A stretch of DNA of 64,000 nucleotides from Paenibacillus sabinae T27 (GTDB taxonomy: Bacteria; Bacillota; Bacilli; Paenibacillales; Paenibacillaceae). Under the pieces are notes generated by a model. That model searched no databases, was not told the origin of the DNA, and saw only the letters and a list, made by a program, of their open reading frames with translations. The stretch is taken from NCBI RefSeq assembly GCF_000612505.1, contig NZ_CP004078.1, positions 4,287,279 through 4,351,278 on the forward strand. The letters run 5' to 3'. This document shows, piece after piece, positions 14,757 to 23,463 of this stretch. Within the stretch, counting starts at the first letter, position 1. Every line of letters starts with the position of its first letter. The position numbers and the translations under genes are program-made.

Positions 14757-16535
14757 TTAAAAAGCTTGTTTAGGGAAATAGTTCTTCCAGTTGCGGTCGA
14801 CCAATTCCACGATATCCTCGCGCGGTAACAGCTCGTCCGGGTACCCCGGCTTCATGCGGGCGTCAATGACGACCGGAAGCTCGTAGGCGATGTGATGATT
14901 TTTAACCGATGCTTCGGCAAAAATATCGGTCGCCGGATTAAAGCGGGTGAATACCGTCCACAGGAACGAGGTTTGCGACTTCACCGTTTCGGCGGCATTG
15001 TCGACCAGAATAACGAGCGGCCAGGAGGTATTCTTCTCCCGAAGCGCGCCTACGAGGCGCTGCGGCAGCTCCGGATCCTCCGTATAGGACGGGCCTGATA
15101 CGACAAGGCAGCCGCCGCAGTAAGGCAGCGCCGAGTGAATGCCCGGAAGGTTGCCCTCCTCGTAGCTTCGCGGAAGCTCGCGCACCTTGCTGCCGATGCC
15201 CATCAGGACGCCTTTGCTGCCGTGATTCATTCGCTGGCCGGTGTAATCGAGCGTGTCATGCGAGGTTTTGTTGAAAATAAACAAATCGACCGCCGGATTG
15301 AACCGCTCCAGCACCGTTTCCAGCAGCTTCGGGAAATCGGCCAGATCCACGAGCTCGTTCGTCAGAATCAGGAACTTGGTCAACGACAGCTGCCCCTCGC
15401 CCAGGATGCGGAACGCCGATACGAGCGCTTCGCGGGAATAGCTCTCCCGCACGACGGCGGACGCCAGCGTATGGGAGCCCGACTCCGAGTACGCCCACAG
15501 GGAGTGGACGGACGGCATGACGAGCGGATAAGCCGGAGACAGCAGCCGCTGGAGGAAATCACCGAGGTAATAATCCTCCTGCCTTGGCTTGCCGACGATG
15601 GTCGCCGGATAAATGGCATCCTTGCGGTGCCACATGCGCTGCACATTCATCACCGGGAAGTCATGCTTCAGCGAGTAGTAGCCGTAGTGGTCCCCGAACG
15701 GGCCTTCCGGTCTGCGCTCATGCGGCGGAACCAATCCGCGGATGACAAATTCCGCCTCCGCCGGCATCCGGTGGCCGCCCATCGGATCTTTGACCATCGG
15801 CAGACGGCCGCCCAGCACCATGGAAGCCAGCAGCAGCTCCGGCATGCGCTCCGGCACAGGAGCGATGGCTGTGGCGATCAGGGCCGGCGGACCGCCGATG
15901 AAGACGGAAACCGGCAGCGCTTCGTTCCGCTGCTCAGCCTCAAAGTGATGAAAGCCTCCGCCCTTATGAATCTGCCAGTGCACGCCTGTCGTTTGATCAT
16001 CATAGATTTGAATCCGGTACATCCCGAGATTATGGTCTTTGGGATTGGAAGGGCTTTCGGTGTACACAAGCGGCAGCGTGACGAACGGGCCGCCATCCTC
16101 CTGCCAGCTTGTGACTCGCGGCAATCCCTTCAAGGGATCGGTGCTCCGGCAGACGTTCAGGATGGGCGCGTCTCCCTGCGGCACATTCTTAATGCCGACC
16201 TTAAGCAGGTCAAAGAGCAGCCCTTTTTCCTTCCAGACGCCGGTCACTGTAGGGGGCAGCAGCGTTTCCACCGCGCCCATCAGCGACTTCATCAGTTCCT
16301 CGGGACGGGGGCCAAATGCTTGATCTACCCGGCGGACCGTGCCGAACAGGTTGGTCACTACTGGGAAAGGAGTTCCTTTTACATTCGTAAACAACAGCGC
16401 CGGCCCCTCTTCCTGGATGACGCGGCGGTGAATCTCCGCCAGTTCCAGATAAGGATCGACCGGCGCTTCAATAACGGCAAGATCTTTATCCTTCCGCAGT
16501 TGCTCTATCCATTGACGTAAATTGCTGTATCCCAA
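14757..16535 (-). CDS. mqnL: UbiD-family decarboxylase, menaquinone (futalosine route) type
   Basis: This protein of about 592 residues has UbiD features: 'MYRIQIYDDQTTGVHWQIHKGG', 'EAEFVIRGLVPPHERRPEGP' and 'FGDHYGYYSLKHDFPV'. UbiD enzymes use prenylated FMN to remove carboxylate from aromatic rings. The length and the presence of MqnE point to MqnL, which acts late in the futalosine route. The start is a TTG at 16535, 9 bases after GGAGGAGG; the frame is open to 16598 but would then overlap ctaA. The ctaA gene lies just upstream and may share transcription. No ubiX-like gene is in the window. Confidence 0.8.
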   Translation of the reverse strand: MGYSNLRQWIEQLRKDKDLAVIEAPVDPYLELAEIHRRVIQEEGPALLFTNVKGTPFPVVTNLFGTVRRVDQAFGPRPEELMKSLMGAVETLLPPTVTGVWKEKGLLFDLLKVGIKNVPQGDAPILNVCRSTDPLKGLPRVTSWQEDGGPFVTLPLVYTESPSNPKDHNLGMYRIQIYDDQTTGVHWQIHKGGGFHHFEAEQRNEALPVSVFIGGPPALIATAIAPVPERMPELLLASMVLGGRLPMVKDPMGGHRMPAEAEFVIRGLVPPHERRPEGPFGDHYGYYSLKHDFPVMNVQRMWHRKDAIYPATIVGKPRQEDYYLGDFLQRLLSPAYPLVMPSVHSLWAYSESGSHTLASAVVRESYSREALVSAFRILGEGQLSLTKFLILTNELVDLADFPKLLETVLERFNPAVDLFIFNKTSHDTLDYTGQRMNHGSKGVLMGIGSKVRELPRSYEEGNLPGIHSALPYCGGCLVVSGPSYTEDPELPQRLVGALREKNTSWPLVILVDNAAETVKSQTSFLWTVFTRFNPATDIFAEASVKNHHIAYELPVVIDARMKPGYPDELLPREDIVELVDRNWKNYFPKQAF

Positions 16536-16560
16536 TATATTGTTCCTCCTCCAAACAACT

Positions 16561-17523
16561 CTATCCAGAACGGCTGATTTGATCTGAAGCCGTCTCATTT
16601 TTTAACCGGCCAAGCTGCCAGACGCGTACACTCAAATAGCACAGTACACCGAACAGACCGGAGATCAATACAATGTGTGCCAATGCGGCGAACAGGTACC
16701 ACTGCTCGTTATCCAGCGTGAACACGACGCCCGCTCCGCTAAAAATCTGCAGCACGCACAAAATAACGGCGGCGATGCCGAGCTTCTTGAACTCGGGGTA
16801 ATTGCCATAGCGCCAGAACGCTAGATGCCCGAGCGCCGCCACGAGAAGAAACAGAAGCAGCGCCGCGACCCGGTGAAAGAACATAATGGCGACTCCTCCG
16901 GAAAGCTCCGGAATCACTTCTCCGTTGCACAATGGCCAGCCTGAGCAGCCTCCTTGTGAATCGGTATGACTCACATAAGCGCCGATGTAGACGACGATAT
17001 ACGAATAAACGGCGGTTGCCCAGGTTAGCAGGCGGAAGCCTCCGGCAAGCGGCGGAAGGCCGCCGGGCACTTCGGCAGAGGGACTTCTTCCCGCGCCGAG
17101 AGCCAGCATCAGGGAGCTGGCGAAGGCGATCAGCGAGAAGCCCATATGCAGCGCCATCACGGCAGCGGATTGGGGCCGGACGACCGCCAAAGCGCCCATG
17201 GCCGCCTGGATGACGACGAAGAGCAGCGTCAAGAAGGCATACGCCTGCAAATCTCGGCGGTCCCGGGCATAGCGCCGGAAGGCCAGCGCCGAAGCCAACG
17301 AGAACAAGCCCGCCAGACCGCTCAGCAGCCGGTGGCTCCACTCAATCATCTGTCCGAGCGTATAAGCCGGTACCAGCTTGCCGTTGCACAGCGGCCATTC
17401 ATTGCCGCATTCAAGTCCGGACCCCGTTTTCGTGACCACCGCACCGCCAAGCAGGGCGAGAAACATAATGAGACAGGTTATGTATCCAAGCCATTTCAAC
17501 TGTTTCGCCGTCAATCCGATCAC
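16561..17523 (-). CDS. ctaA: heme A synthase (CtaA/COX15)
   Basis: This 320-residue membrane protein has eight predicted helices in two similar halves. Conserved heme ligands are visible in 'EWSHRLLSG', 'MALHMGFS', 'FFHRVAALL' and 'LAHIVLIS'. Cysteine pairs CGNEWPLC and CSGWPLC sit in the outer loops. It oxidises heme O to heme A for cytochrome aa3. The start is GTG with a weak site, so it is less certain. Its partner CtaB is at 30717-31655, so the pathway is split over two loci. Confidence 0.9.
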   Translation of the reverse strand: MIGLTAKQLKWLGYITCLIMFLALLGGAVVTKTGSGLECGNEWPLCNGKLVPAYTLGQMIEWSHRLLSGLAGLFSLASALAFRRYARDRRDLQAYAFLTLLFVVIQAAMGALAVVRPQSAAVMALHMGFSLIAFASSLMLALGAGRSPSAEVPGGLPPLAGGFRLLTWATAVYSYIVVYIGAYVSHTDSQGGCSGWPLCNGEVIPELSGGVAIMFFHRVAALLLFLLVAALGHLAFWRYGNYPEFKKLGIAAVILCVLQIFSGAGVVFTLDNEQWYLFAALAHIVLISGLFGVLCYLSVRVWQLGRLKNETASDQISRSG

Positions 17524-17599
17524 CCGCTGTCTTATGGAATTTTATAGCTTCCGGGTCTATCGCGACAAAAAGTTATGCGTTTCCATTATAACCGATAAG

Positions 17600-17661
17600 T
17601 ACGTTTCTCGTAAAAATATAAGACCAAATGATAAGCGCTCAGCTAAAAATTCTTATATTTG
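17600..17661. repeat. structured dispersed repeat, copy 3 (truncated)
   Basis: Only the second half is present: ACGTTTCTCGTAAAAATATAAG, then ATGATAAGCGCTCAGCT and TTCTTATATTT. It abuts the T-tract of the thioredoxin gene terminator. Confidence 0.6.
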
Positions 17662-17700
17662 AAAAAAAGCCGCCTCCGCACGAACCTTTGCGAAAGCGGC
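17662..17700 (-). terminator. terminator of the thioredoxin gene
   Basis: On the minus strand GCCGCTTTCGCA and TGCGGAGGCGGC pair around AAGGTTCG, followed by seven T, 8 bp after the stop. Confidence 0.8.
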
Positions 17701-17708
17701 GAATCGCA

Positions 17709-18053
17709 TTACTTGTGAATGGTCTGGTACACCTCGGACGCCCGGTTCAGGAAATCTTCAATTTCCTGTCTCGACTTGCGTAGCTTGTTGACGAACCGGA
17801 CCAATTCTTTTCCCTCCGAATAAGCGACAAAGCTGGGGATGCCGAGTATATTCTGTTCCTGGCTGACATCGCCAACCGCATCGACGTCCACCTCAACCAG
17901 CGTCAGTTTATCTGCGAAATTCCGCTCTACCTCGGGAATAAACGGATTGATAAATTTACAATCTCCGCACCAGTCTGCCTTGAATACGGCCACGGTCAGT
18001 CTTGGAGATTGGATGGCCTCCTGAAATTCGGCCGCAGAGCTGATTTTGTCCAT
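17709..18053 (-). CDS. thioredoxin family protein
   Basis: This 114-residue single thioredoxin domain has active site WCGDC (about residues 28-32) in place of WCGPC. The cis-Pro is in 'GIPSF'. It lacks a signal peptide, so it is cytoplasmic. The Asp between the cysteines is typical of a Bacillus-group subfamily and should change the redox potential. The start follows AAAGGGACGG. It is a single gene with its own terminator. Confidence 0.85.
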   Translation of the reverse strand: MDKISSAAEFQEAIQSPRLTVAVFKADWCGDCKFINPFIPEVERNFADKLTLVEVDVDAVGDVSQEQNILGIPSFVAYSEGKELVRFVNKLRKSRQEIEDFLNRASEVYQTIHK

Positions 18054-18138
18054 TACTTACACCGTCCCTTTCTAATATGGCAATAATCTCTTCTTACTCT
18101 TTAAGTGAAGCAAAATGCGCAGCGGAAGTCAAATGCCC

Positions 18139-19764
18139 TTATTCTCTTTCCCGCACGCGGGAGGGCTGCAGCTTCATGAGCGGATTCAGCAGCCTGCGCA
18201 CCGGACGCGGATAGCTTGCAAGTTCCTGCGCGCTTAATACGCCCAGCACAATCAGCATAACGAGATAAAGAATGACAACCGCCGCTCCTGCGGCCAGACA
18301 GGCAATCAAATAAGCCAGCCGCGCAGGCATCATTCCGGAGAGGGCGATACCGGCCTCGTTCAGACCGTACCCTGCGGCCCCCGATACGAGCACAGCCAGC
18401 AGATATCCTCTCCAGCGCTTGCCCATGATCTCGAACGGCACAATGGTCCGAAGCAGCCGCAAGTTGAGGGCGGTGATTACGATAAAACAGAGCGCCGTAG
18501 CGATAATGATGCCGTAAATGCCCATGAACTGGCTCAGCAGAATGCTTGCCGCCAGCTTGACGATAACCCCTGCCAACACGTAGAACATGGAGATGCGCGA
18601 TTTGCCCATGCCGAGCAGGATGGAGTTCGAGGTGGTCATCGTAATCTGAAAAATCGTGCCCAGCGTCAGCAGGGCGATGATGCCGCTGCCGGAGGTGCTG
18701 CTGAAGAGCAGGCCGTTCACCGAGTAGGCCGCGACGACAAGCGACAGCACGATCGGCGTACCGGTCAGGATGGCGATGCGCATGGCGAGTGTAATCTGCC
18801 GCTTCAGGTGGTCTTCGTCCCGGCGGGCATAGGCTGCTGAAATGACCGGAATCAGGGAGGTGCTGAGGGCGATCGCAAGTATCGGCGGAATGCCCGCAAT
18901 ACTCTGCGCCTTCAGTCCGAGAATACCAAGCAGTCGCTTCGCTTCAAAGGCGCCCACCTGCCCGCTGATGAGCGGGACAACCAGGGAAGTGTCAATGAAA
19001 TAGACGGCTTGAATCGTCATGGAAGACAGAATGATCGGGATGGACAAGCTGAAAATATCTTTATAAATCCCGAGCAGCGGCAGCTTGGCTTCGGAGGAAG
19101 CCTGGATGCCGCTTTGCTTGTCGCTCCGCTTCATCTTGATTGCGGCATACAGCATGATGGCGAAAGCTCCGACGCTCCCGAACACGCTGCCAAACGAGGC
19201 TCCCGCCGCCATAACCGGGTTACCGTACCCTTGATGAAGCAGGAAATACGCTAAGAGGATAGCCGTAAACACGCGGGCAATCTGCTCCACAATTTGCGAG
19301 ATTCCGTTGGCCATCATATTGTTACGGCCCTGCGAGTACCCGCGCATCATTGCGATGGTGGGGAACAGCAGCAGCGCGGGAGCGATCGCCCGGATCGCAA
19401 GCGTGCTCTCCGGAACGCCCGCATGCTTTGCGAACAGCGGAGCGGATATGTACAGCACCGCAGAGATGATCACGCCGGCAACGGCGCCAAAAATAAGCGC
19501 GGCCCGGTACACCTGGCGCGCTTCATCCGGACGGTTCAGGGCGTAGCGCTCTGAGACCATTTTGCTAAGCGTGCTGGGAATGCCCGCCGTGGCGAGCGTC
19601 AGCAGCATCAGATACACATTGTTGGCCTGCGTAAAGGCCACATCCCCTACTTCATTGAATAAATGCTCCAGTGGAACCCGCTGAAAAATGCCAAGCACGC
19701 GCGCTACCAGCGCGGCGGCGGCGAGTATAATTGTGCCTTTGACAAAAGAATCCTTCTTAGACAA
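18139..19764 (-). CDS. MurJ/SpoVB-type polysaccharide flippase
   Basis: This protein of about 541 residues has roughly 14 membrane helices. The N-terminus 'FVKGTIILAAAALVARVLGIFQRVPLEHLF' and 'ANNVYLMLLTLATAGIPSTLSKMVSERY' is typical of the MOP-superfamily SpoVB/MurJ group that flips lipid-linked cell-wall or polysaccharide precursors. Start TTG 19764 is preferred because AGGGGAA precedes it; the longer frame to 19809 overlaps the next gene. Whether it is a SpoVB, YtgP or YabM equivalent cannot be told. Confidence 0.85.
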   Translation of the reverse strand: MSKKDSFVKGTIILAAAALVARVLGIFQRVPLEHLFNEVGDVAFTQANNVYLMLLTLATAGIPSTLSKMVSERYALNRPDEARQVYRAALIFGAVAGVIISAVLYISAPLFAKHAGVPESTLAIRAIAPALLLFPTIAMMRGYSQGRNNMMANGISQIVEQIARVFTAILLAYFLLHQGYGNPVMAAGASFGSVFGSVGAFAIMLYAAIKMKRSDKQSGIQASSEAKLPLLGIYKDIFSLSIPIILSSMTIQAVYFIDTSLVVPLISGQVGAFEAKRLLGILGLKAQSIAGIPPILAIALSTSLIPVISAAYARRDEDHLKRQITLAMRIAILTGTPIVLSLVVAAYSVNGLLFSSTSGSGIIALLTLGTIFQITMTTSNSILLGMGKSRISMFYVLAGVIVKLAASILLSQFMGIYGIIIATALCFIVITALNLRLLRTIVPFEIMGKRWRGYLLAVLVSGAAGYGLNEAGIALSGMMPARLAYLIACLAAGAAVVILYLVMLIVLGVLSAQELASYPRPVRRLLNPLMKLQPSRVRERE

Positions 19765-19790
19765 CCTGTTTCCCCTACTTTGCAGTGAAT

Positions 19791-20276
19791 TTAATACCGG
19801 CCGATCCAAATAAAGAAGAGGATCACCATAACGATTTGAAGCACGACTTTAACCACGGTGCTGCTGAACAGCCCGAGCATGGAGCCAGCGCTGACCTTTA
19901 GCGCTTTGCCCGGATTCGATCCGGCGATCATCTCGCCGATAAATGCTCCAAGAAGCGGCCCGATAATGAGGCCGAACGCCGGGATCACGAACGGTCCCGC
20001 GATCAGGCCGATGGTGCTGCCGATCACGGAGGCGCGGGAGCCGCCGAATTTTTTGACGCCCCATGCCCCCACGACATAGTCCGCAATGAACAGCGCGGCG
20101 ACGATCAGCGTCTGGATGATCCAGAACAACGGTCCGAACGGCGCGAAGCCGAAGAACCAGCCATAGACGAAGAAGGCAAAGTAAATCGCCAAGGCTCCCG
20201 GCAAAATCGGATAGACGGCTCCGGCCAAGCCGACGGCAAAGAGTGCGATAATCAGAATCCAACCGAGAATAGTCAA
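19791..20276 (-). CDS. DUF456 membrane protein
   Basis: This 161-residue protein has four to five membrane segments and the glycine-rich family pattern 'AGAVYPILPGALAIY', 'DYVVGAWGVKKFGGSRASVIGSTIGLI' and 'GPLLGAFIGEMIAG'. The function is unknown. The start is TTG after AGGAGGGACC. It lies 26 bp upstream of the flippase gene, a likely operon. Confidence 0.85.
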   Translation of the reverse strand: MTILGWILIIALFAVGLAGAVYPILPGALAIYFAFFVYGWFFGFAPFGPLFWIIQTLIVAALFIADYVVGAWGVKKFGGSRASVIGSTIGLIAGPFVIPAFGLIIGPLLGAFIGEMIAGSNPGKALKVSAGSMLGLFSSTVVKVVLQIVMVILFFIWIGRY

Positions 20277-20337
20277 GCTTGGTCCCTCCTGTGTTTAGTT
20301 GTCAGGCTTGCATTCATGAGCAGGCCCTTGCGTTAGG

Positions 20338-21108
20338 TTAAGATCTGTGCTGGGAGGCAGCCGCTTCATCCAGCAGAATAAAACGGCGGATGACCTCGGC
20401 AATTCCATCTTCGTTGTTCGACGAAGTCACCGCGTCGGCTTCCTCCTTGACCGTATCCTGGGCATTGCCCATCGCAACGCCAAGGCCTGCCTGCTGAATC
20501 GCCGCCAGATCGTTCAAGCTGTCGCCGACCGCGACGACTTCCTCCATCTTGATGCCCAGCAGGCCGCACACTTCCTTGATTCCGGCTGCTTTATTCACAC
20601 CGAGCGGATTGATCTCAAGATTGTAAGGCGAGGAGTTGGTGATCTCCAGACCGCCCATGTCCTGCAGCTTCAGCAGCACCTGATGGCGGATCTCGTTATC
20701 TTCCGTATGATAGCCGAACTTCAGCCACTCCCGCCCGTCGATATCGCCGTCCCAGCTTTCCTTGTTATACACGCCATCGACGGCATACGCCCAATACCAG
20801 ATGCCGGCCTTCGCCGCGATCGCGTGCATTTGTTTGACGAGCTGCGGGTCCATCAGCGAACGGCGGTACAGCTCATGCGGCGCCCGCCACACTTCGCTGC
20901 CGTTCACCGTCACCATCGGTGTCTTGAGTCCAAGCTGCTCGGCGTAAGGATACGCAGAGTCGAAAGAGCGTCCGGTGGACAAGCACACATGGATGCCCGC
21001 GTCGACCGCCTTGTGAATCCATTTTACCGTCTCCGGTGTAATCAATTGTTCGTCATTCAGTAAGGTCCCATCCATATCCAAAGCAAGCAGGCGGTATTTG
21101 GCAGTCAT
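20338..21108 (-). CDS. Cof-type HAD-IIB phosphatase
   Basis: This 256-residue protein has motif I 'LALDMDGTLL' (Asp nucleophile), motif II 'CLSTGRS', the Lys of 'GVNKAAGI' and motif III/IV 'AVGDSLNDLAAI'. These enzymes dephosphorylate sugar phosphates, FMN or other small substrates. The C2-type cap sits between motifs II and III. The start ATG 21108 is 6 bases after GGAGGGG; the GTG at 21114 touches that site. The substrate is unknown. Confidence 0.9.
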   Translation of the reverse strand: MTAKYRLLALDMDGTLLNDEQLITPETVKWIHKAVDAGIHVCLSTGRSFDSAYPYAEQLGLKTPMVTVNGSEVWRAPHELYRRSLMDPQLVKQMHAIAAKAGIWYWAYAVDGVYNKESWDGDIDGREWLKFGYHTEDNEIRHQVLLKLQDMGGLEITNSSPYNLEINPLGVNKAAGIKEVCGLLGIKMEEVVAVGDSLNDLAAIQQAGLGVAMGNAQDTVKEEADAVTSSNNEDGIAEVIRRFILLDEAAASQHRS

Positions 21109-21130
21109 TGCCACCCCTCCATTTTCTGTT

Positions 21131-23219
21131 TTATTGGTTTATATTAACCGGTTGATTCTGCTGGAGACTCTTCTTCGGCACACCATTCAAGCCGTACTCC
21201 CAGTCGTAAGCGTCAAAAATCTTCCGTGCGACCGGCGCGGCGCTGTTCGAGCCGAAGCCCCCTTCGGGGATTACAACGGCTACAGCCAGCTTCGGATGCT
21301 CGCGCGGAGCGTAGGCGATAAAGACGCCGTTGTCAACGGTGTGTTTGCCACTTTTATCATAATAATCCTGCTGTGAGGTTCCCGTCTTGCGGGCAAAATC
21401 GTAAGGGAAACCGTCAAACACCTTGACATCGCTCTTCATACCGCGCTTCACTTCGTTCCAGTACGCATCGTTGATTTTAACGGTATTTAATACCGTCCGG
21501 CCGAACGTTTTGACCACTTTGCCACTCGAATCCGTAATTTTACTGACCAGATGCGGCTTGATCCGCTCACCCTTATTAGCCAATGTTGACGCATACTGGG
21601 CAAGCTGCAGCGCCGTATATCCGCCCTGCTGGCCGAACGAGGCATAGACGAGCGCCGCCTGGGAACTGCCCGCAGCTTTAATATTGGTGTAGTTGATTTT
21701 CCCTCTGCGTTCTCCCGGGAGGTCTACTCCCGTAAAGACACCAAGGCCAAACTCCTTCATATATTTATCCCATACTTCAATGCCTTCTGAATGATATTTG
21801 TTATATAATCTCTTGCCTACCATGTCCACCATAAATACATTGGAGGAATGCTCGATGGCCTGATGAGGATACATTCCTCCATAGACATGTCCGGATGCGT
21901 TTCGAACGCTGGTCTCATGGCCTGCTCTGCCAAAATAAGCAATCCCTGTATCCGTGTACTTGTGATATTCTAAAGAGTCCTTCATTTAGCCCTAGCAATA
22001 CACTGAGCGGCTTGACGGTGGAACCCATCAGAACGGCCGAGTCAAAGTTATGGCCCGATCTGCCTGAAGCAATTGGAGTAATCGTGCCATTTTGGTAGTT
22101 CTCCATAATTTTATTCCAAACATCCGTATCAATACTACCGCTGGTCCACGCATTCGTATCGTAATCCGGCATGCTGGCCATGGCCACGATATTTCCGGTA
22201 TCGACTTCCATCGCCACCGCATAGCCGGTTACGGCGTCAGGATGCGTCTTGCCCTGAACGGCATGCGTATGCAGCCATCTCAATTGATTGGTGATCGCCT
22301 GCTCCGTCTTGAGCTGCATATTTTTATTAATCGTCATCCAAATGTCATTGCCCTTGACGGGAGGAACGACCTTCTCAACCTTCTCAGCCATGTTCTGTGG
22401 ATTGATGGAGACCACCTGATAACCGTTCTGCCCGCGAAGCTCCCGCTGATACTCCCGCTCAAGCCCATCGAAGCCAACAAATTCTTCATCTTTGTACATC
22501 AGCCCCGAGTTCGACCCCTTCTTCTTCATCGCGTTCAGGACGTTCTGGTAGATGGGAAGACTGTTGGAATTCTTGAACAGCTTGATATACCCGACCGTCT
22601 GGACAGCCACCGTATCCTTGTCGTAATGCCGCACGTTCTCTTCCACGACTTCGAGGCCAGGGTATTCATGTTTGTGCTCCATAAAATAAGCGACTTCCTT
22701 GGCGGAAAGTCCCACCTTGATCCGGCGGGGCGTATAGCCGTTGTACTTCTTGTACTTTAGGTCAAGCGAGTCTTTTACTTGTTCCACCGTCAGCTTCTCC
22801 CCGCTCTTGTCGCCCAGTTCATTGAATTTATTCACCAGATCCGTCGCCAGCTTGTCGACAGCGGTCTTCGCTTCCGGAGTAAAGTCCGTAATGCGGGTAT
22901 CTTTGTCCGTCTTTTTGGCGGTGTATTCCTTGGTGAGCGTAATGTACAGCGACTGGACAGGGGAGGAGTAGGCGATCTTCTCGCCTCCGGCGGCGAGGAT
23001 CGAACCTCGCATGGCAGCCAGCGGCACATCTTTCGTATCCCGGTTCGTCTCCACTTCGGTCAGCGTCGGTCCTTCTACAAATTGCAGTACGGCAAGACGG
23101 ATAATAATGACACAAAAGATCACAAACGTGCTGAAAAAGAATACATTGGTCCGCAGCGCCAGGGTGCTTTTGCCGTTGGTCTCGTCCGAGGGCGAGATTT
23201 GATTGCGAAAAAGGTTCAC
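21131..23219 (-). pseudogene. class B penicillin-binding protein, frameshifted copy
   Basis: This is a second copy of the PBP at 23464-25560, highly similar throughout. The frame from GTG 23219 runs through the membrane anchor, dimer domain and the catalytic 'MGSTVKPLS', then breaks near 21957-21972. The segment matching 'TTDWY' of the intact copy has 13 bases where 15 are needed. The rest, with 'EHSSNVFM' and 'RKTGTSQQ', continues in another frame to 21131 and ends normally. Unless the two missing bases are a sequencing error, the product stops shortly after the SxxK motif and is inactive. Apart from the shift the reading frame is well kept, which suggests recent damage. Confidence 0.8.
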
Positions 23220-23463
23220 TTTGTTCTCTCCTTAATTATAACATCAAAGAATACCCTATGAATCCCTGTGAAGAAGGTTAATGTCCAAGGAATCCATTTC
23301 CAAAGTAACCCATTTATTGTAACACAAGCACCGCTGAGCCTCGAATATTTTTCGGCACATTTCTGTGGCCTGTCATCAAAGAAAAGGACATCTTCTTATG
23401 TGGATAAATACAAAGAAGATGTCCCCTCTCTTAATATACGATTAAAGGCTGCTGTCAGCTCCT

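Noticed and set aside
15135..16520. 461-codon open frame on the plus strand opposite the UbiD-type gene
   Set aside because: It is antisense to a clear enzyme gene, has an Arg/His/Gln-rich composition and no ribosome binding site; it is a by-product of GC-rich codon use.
16536..16598. ATG start at 16598 for the UbiD-type gene
   Set aside because: It would overlap ctaA by 38 bp and has no ribosome binding site; TTG 16535 follows GGAGGAGG.
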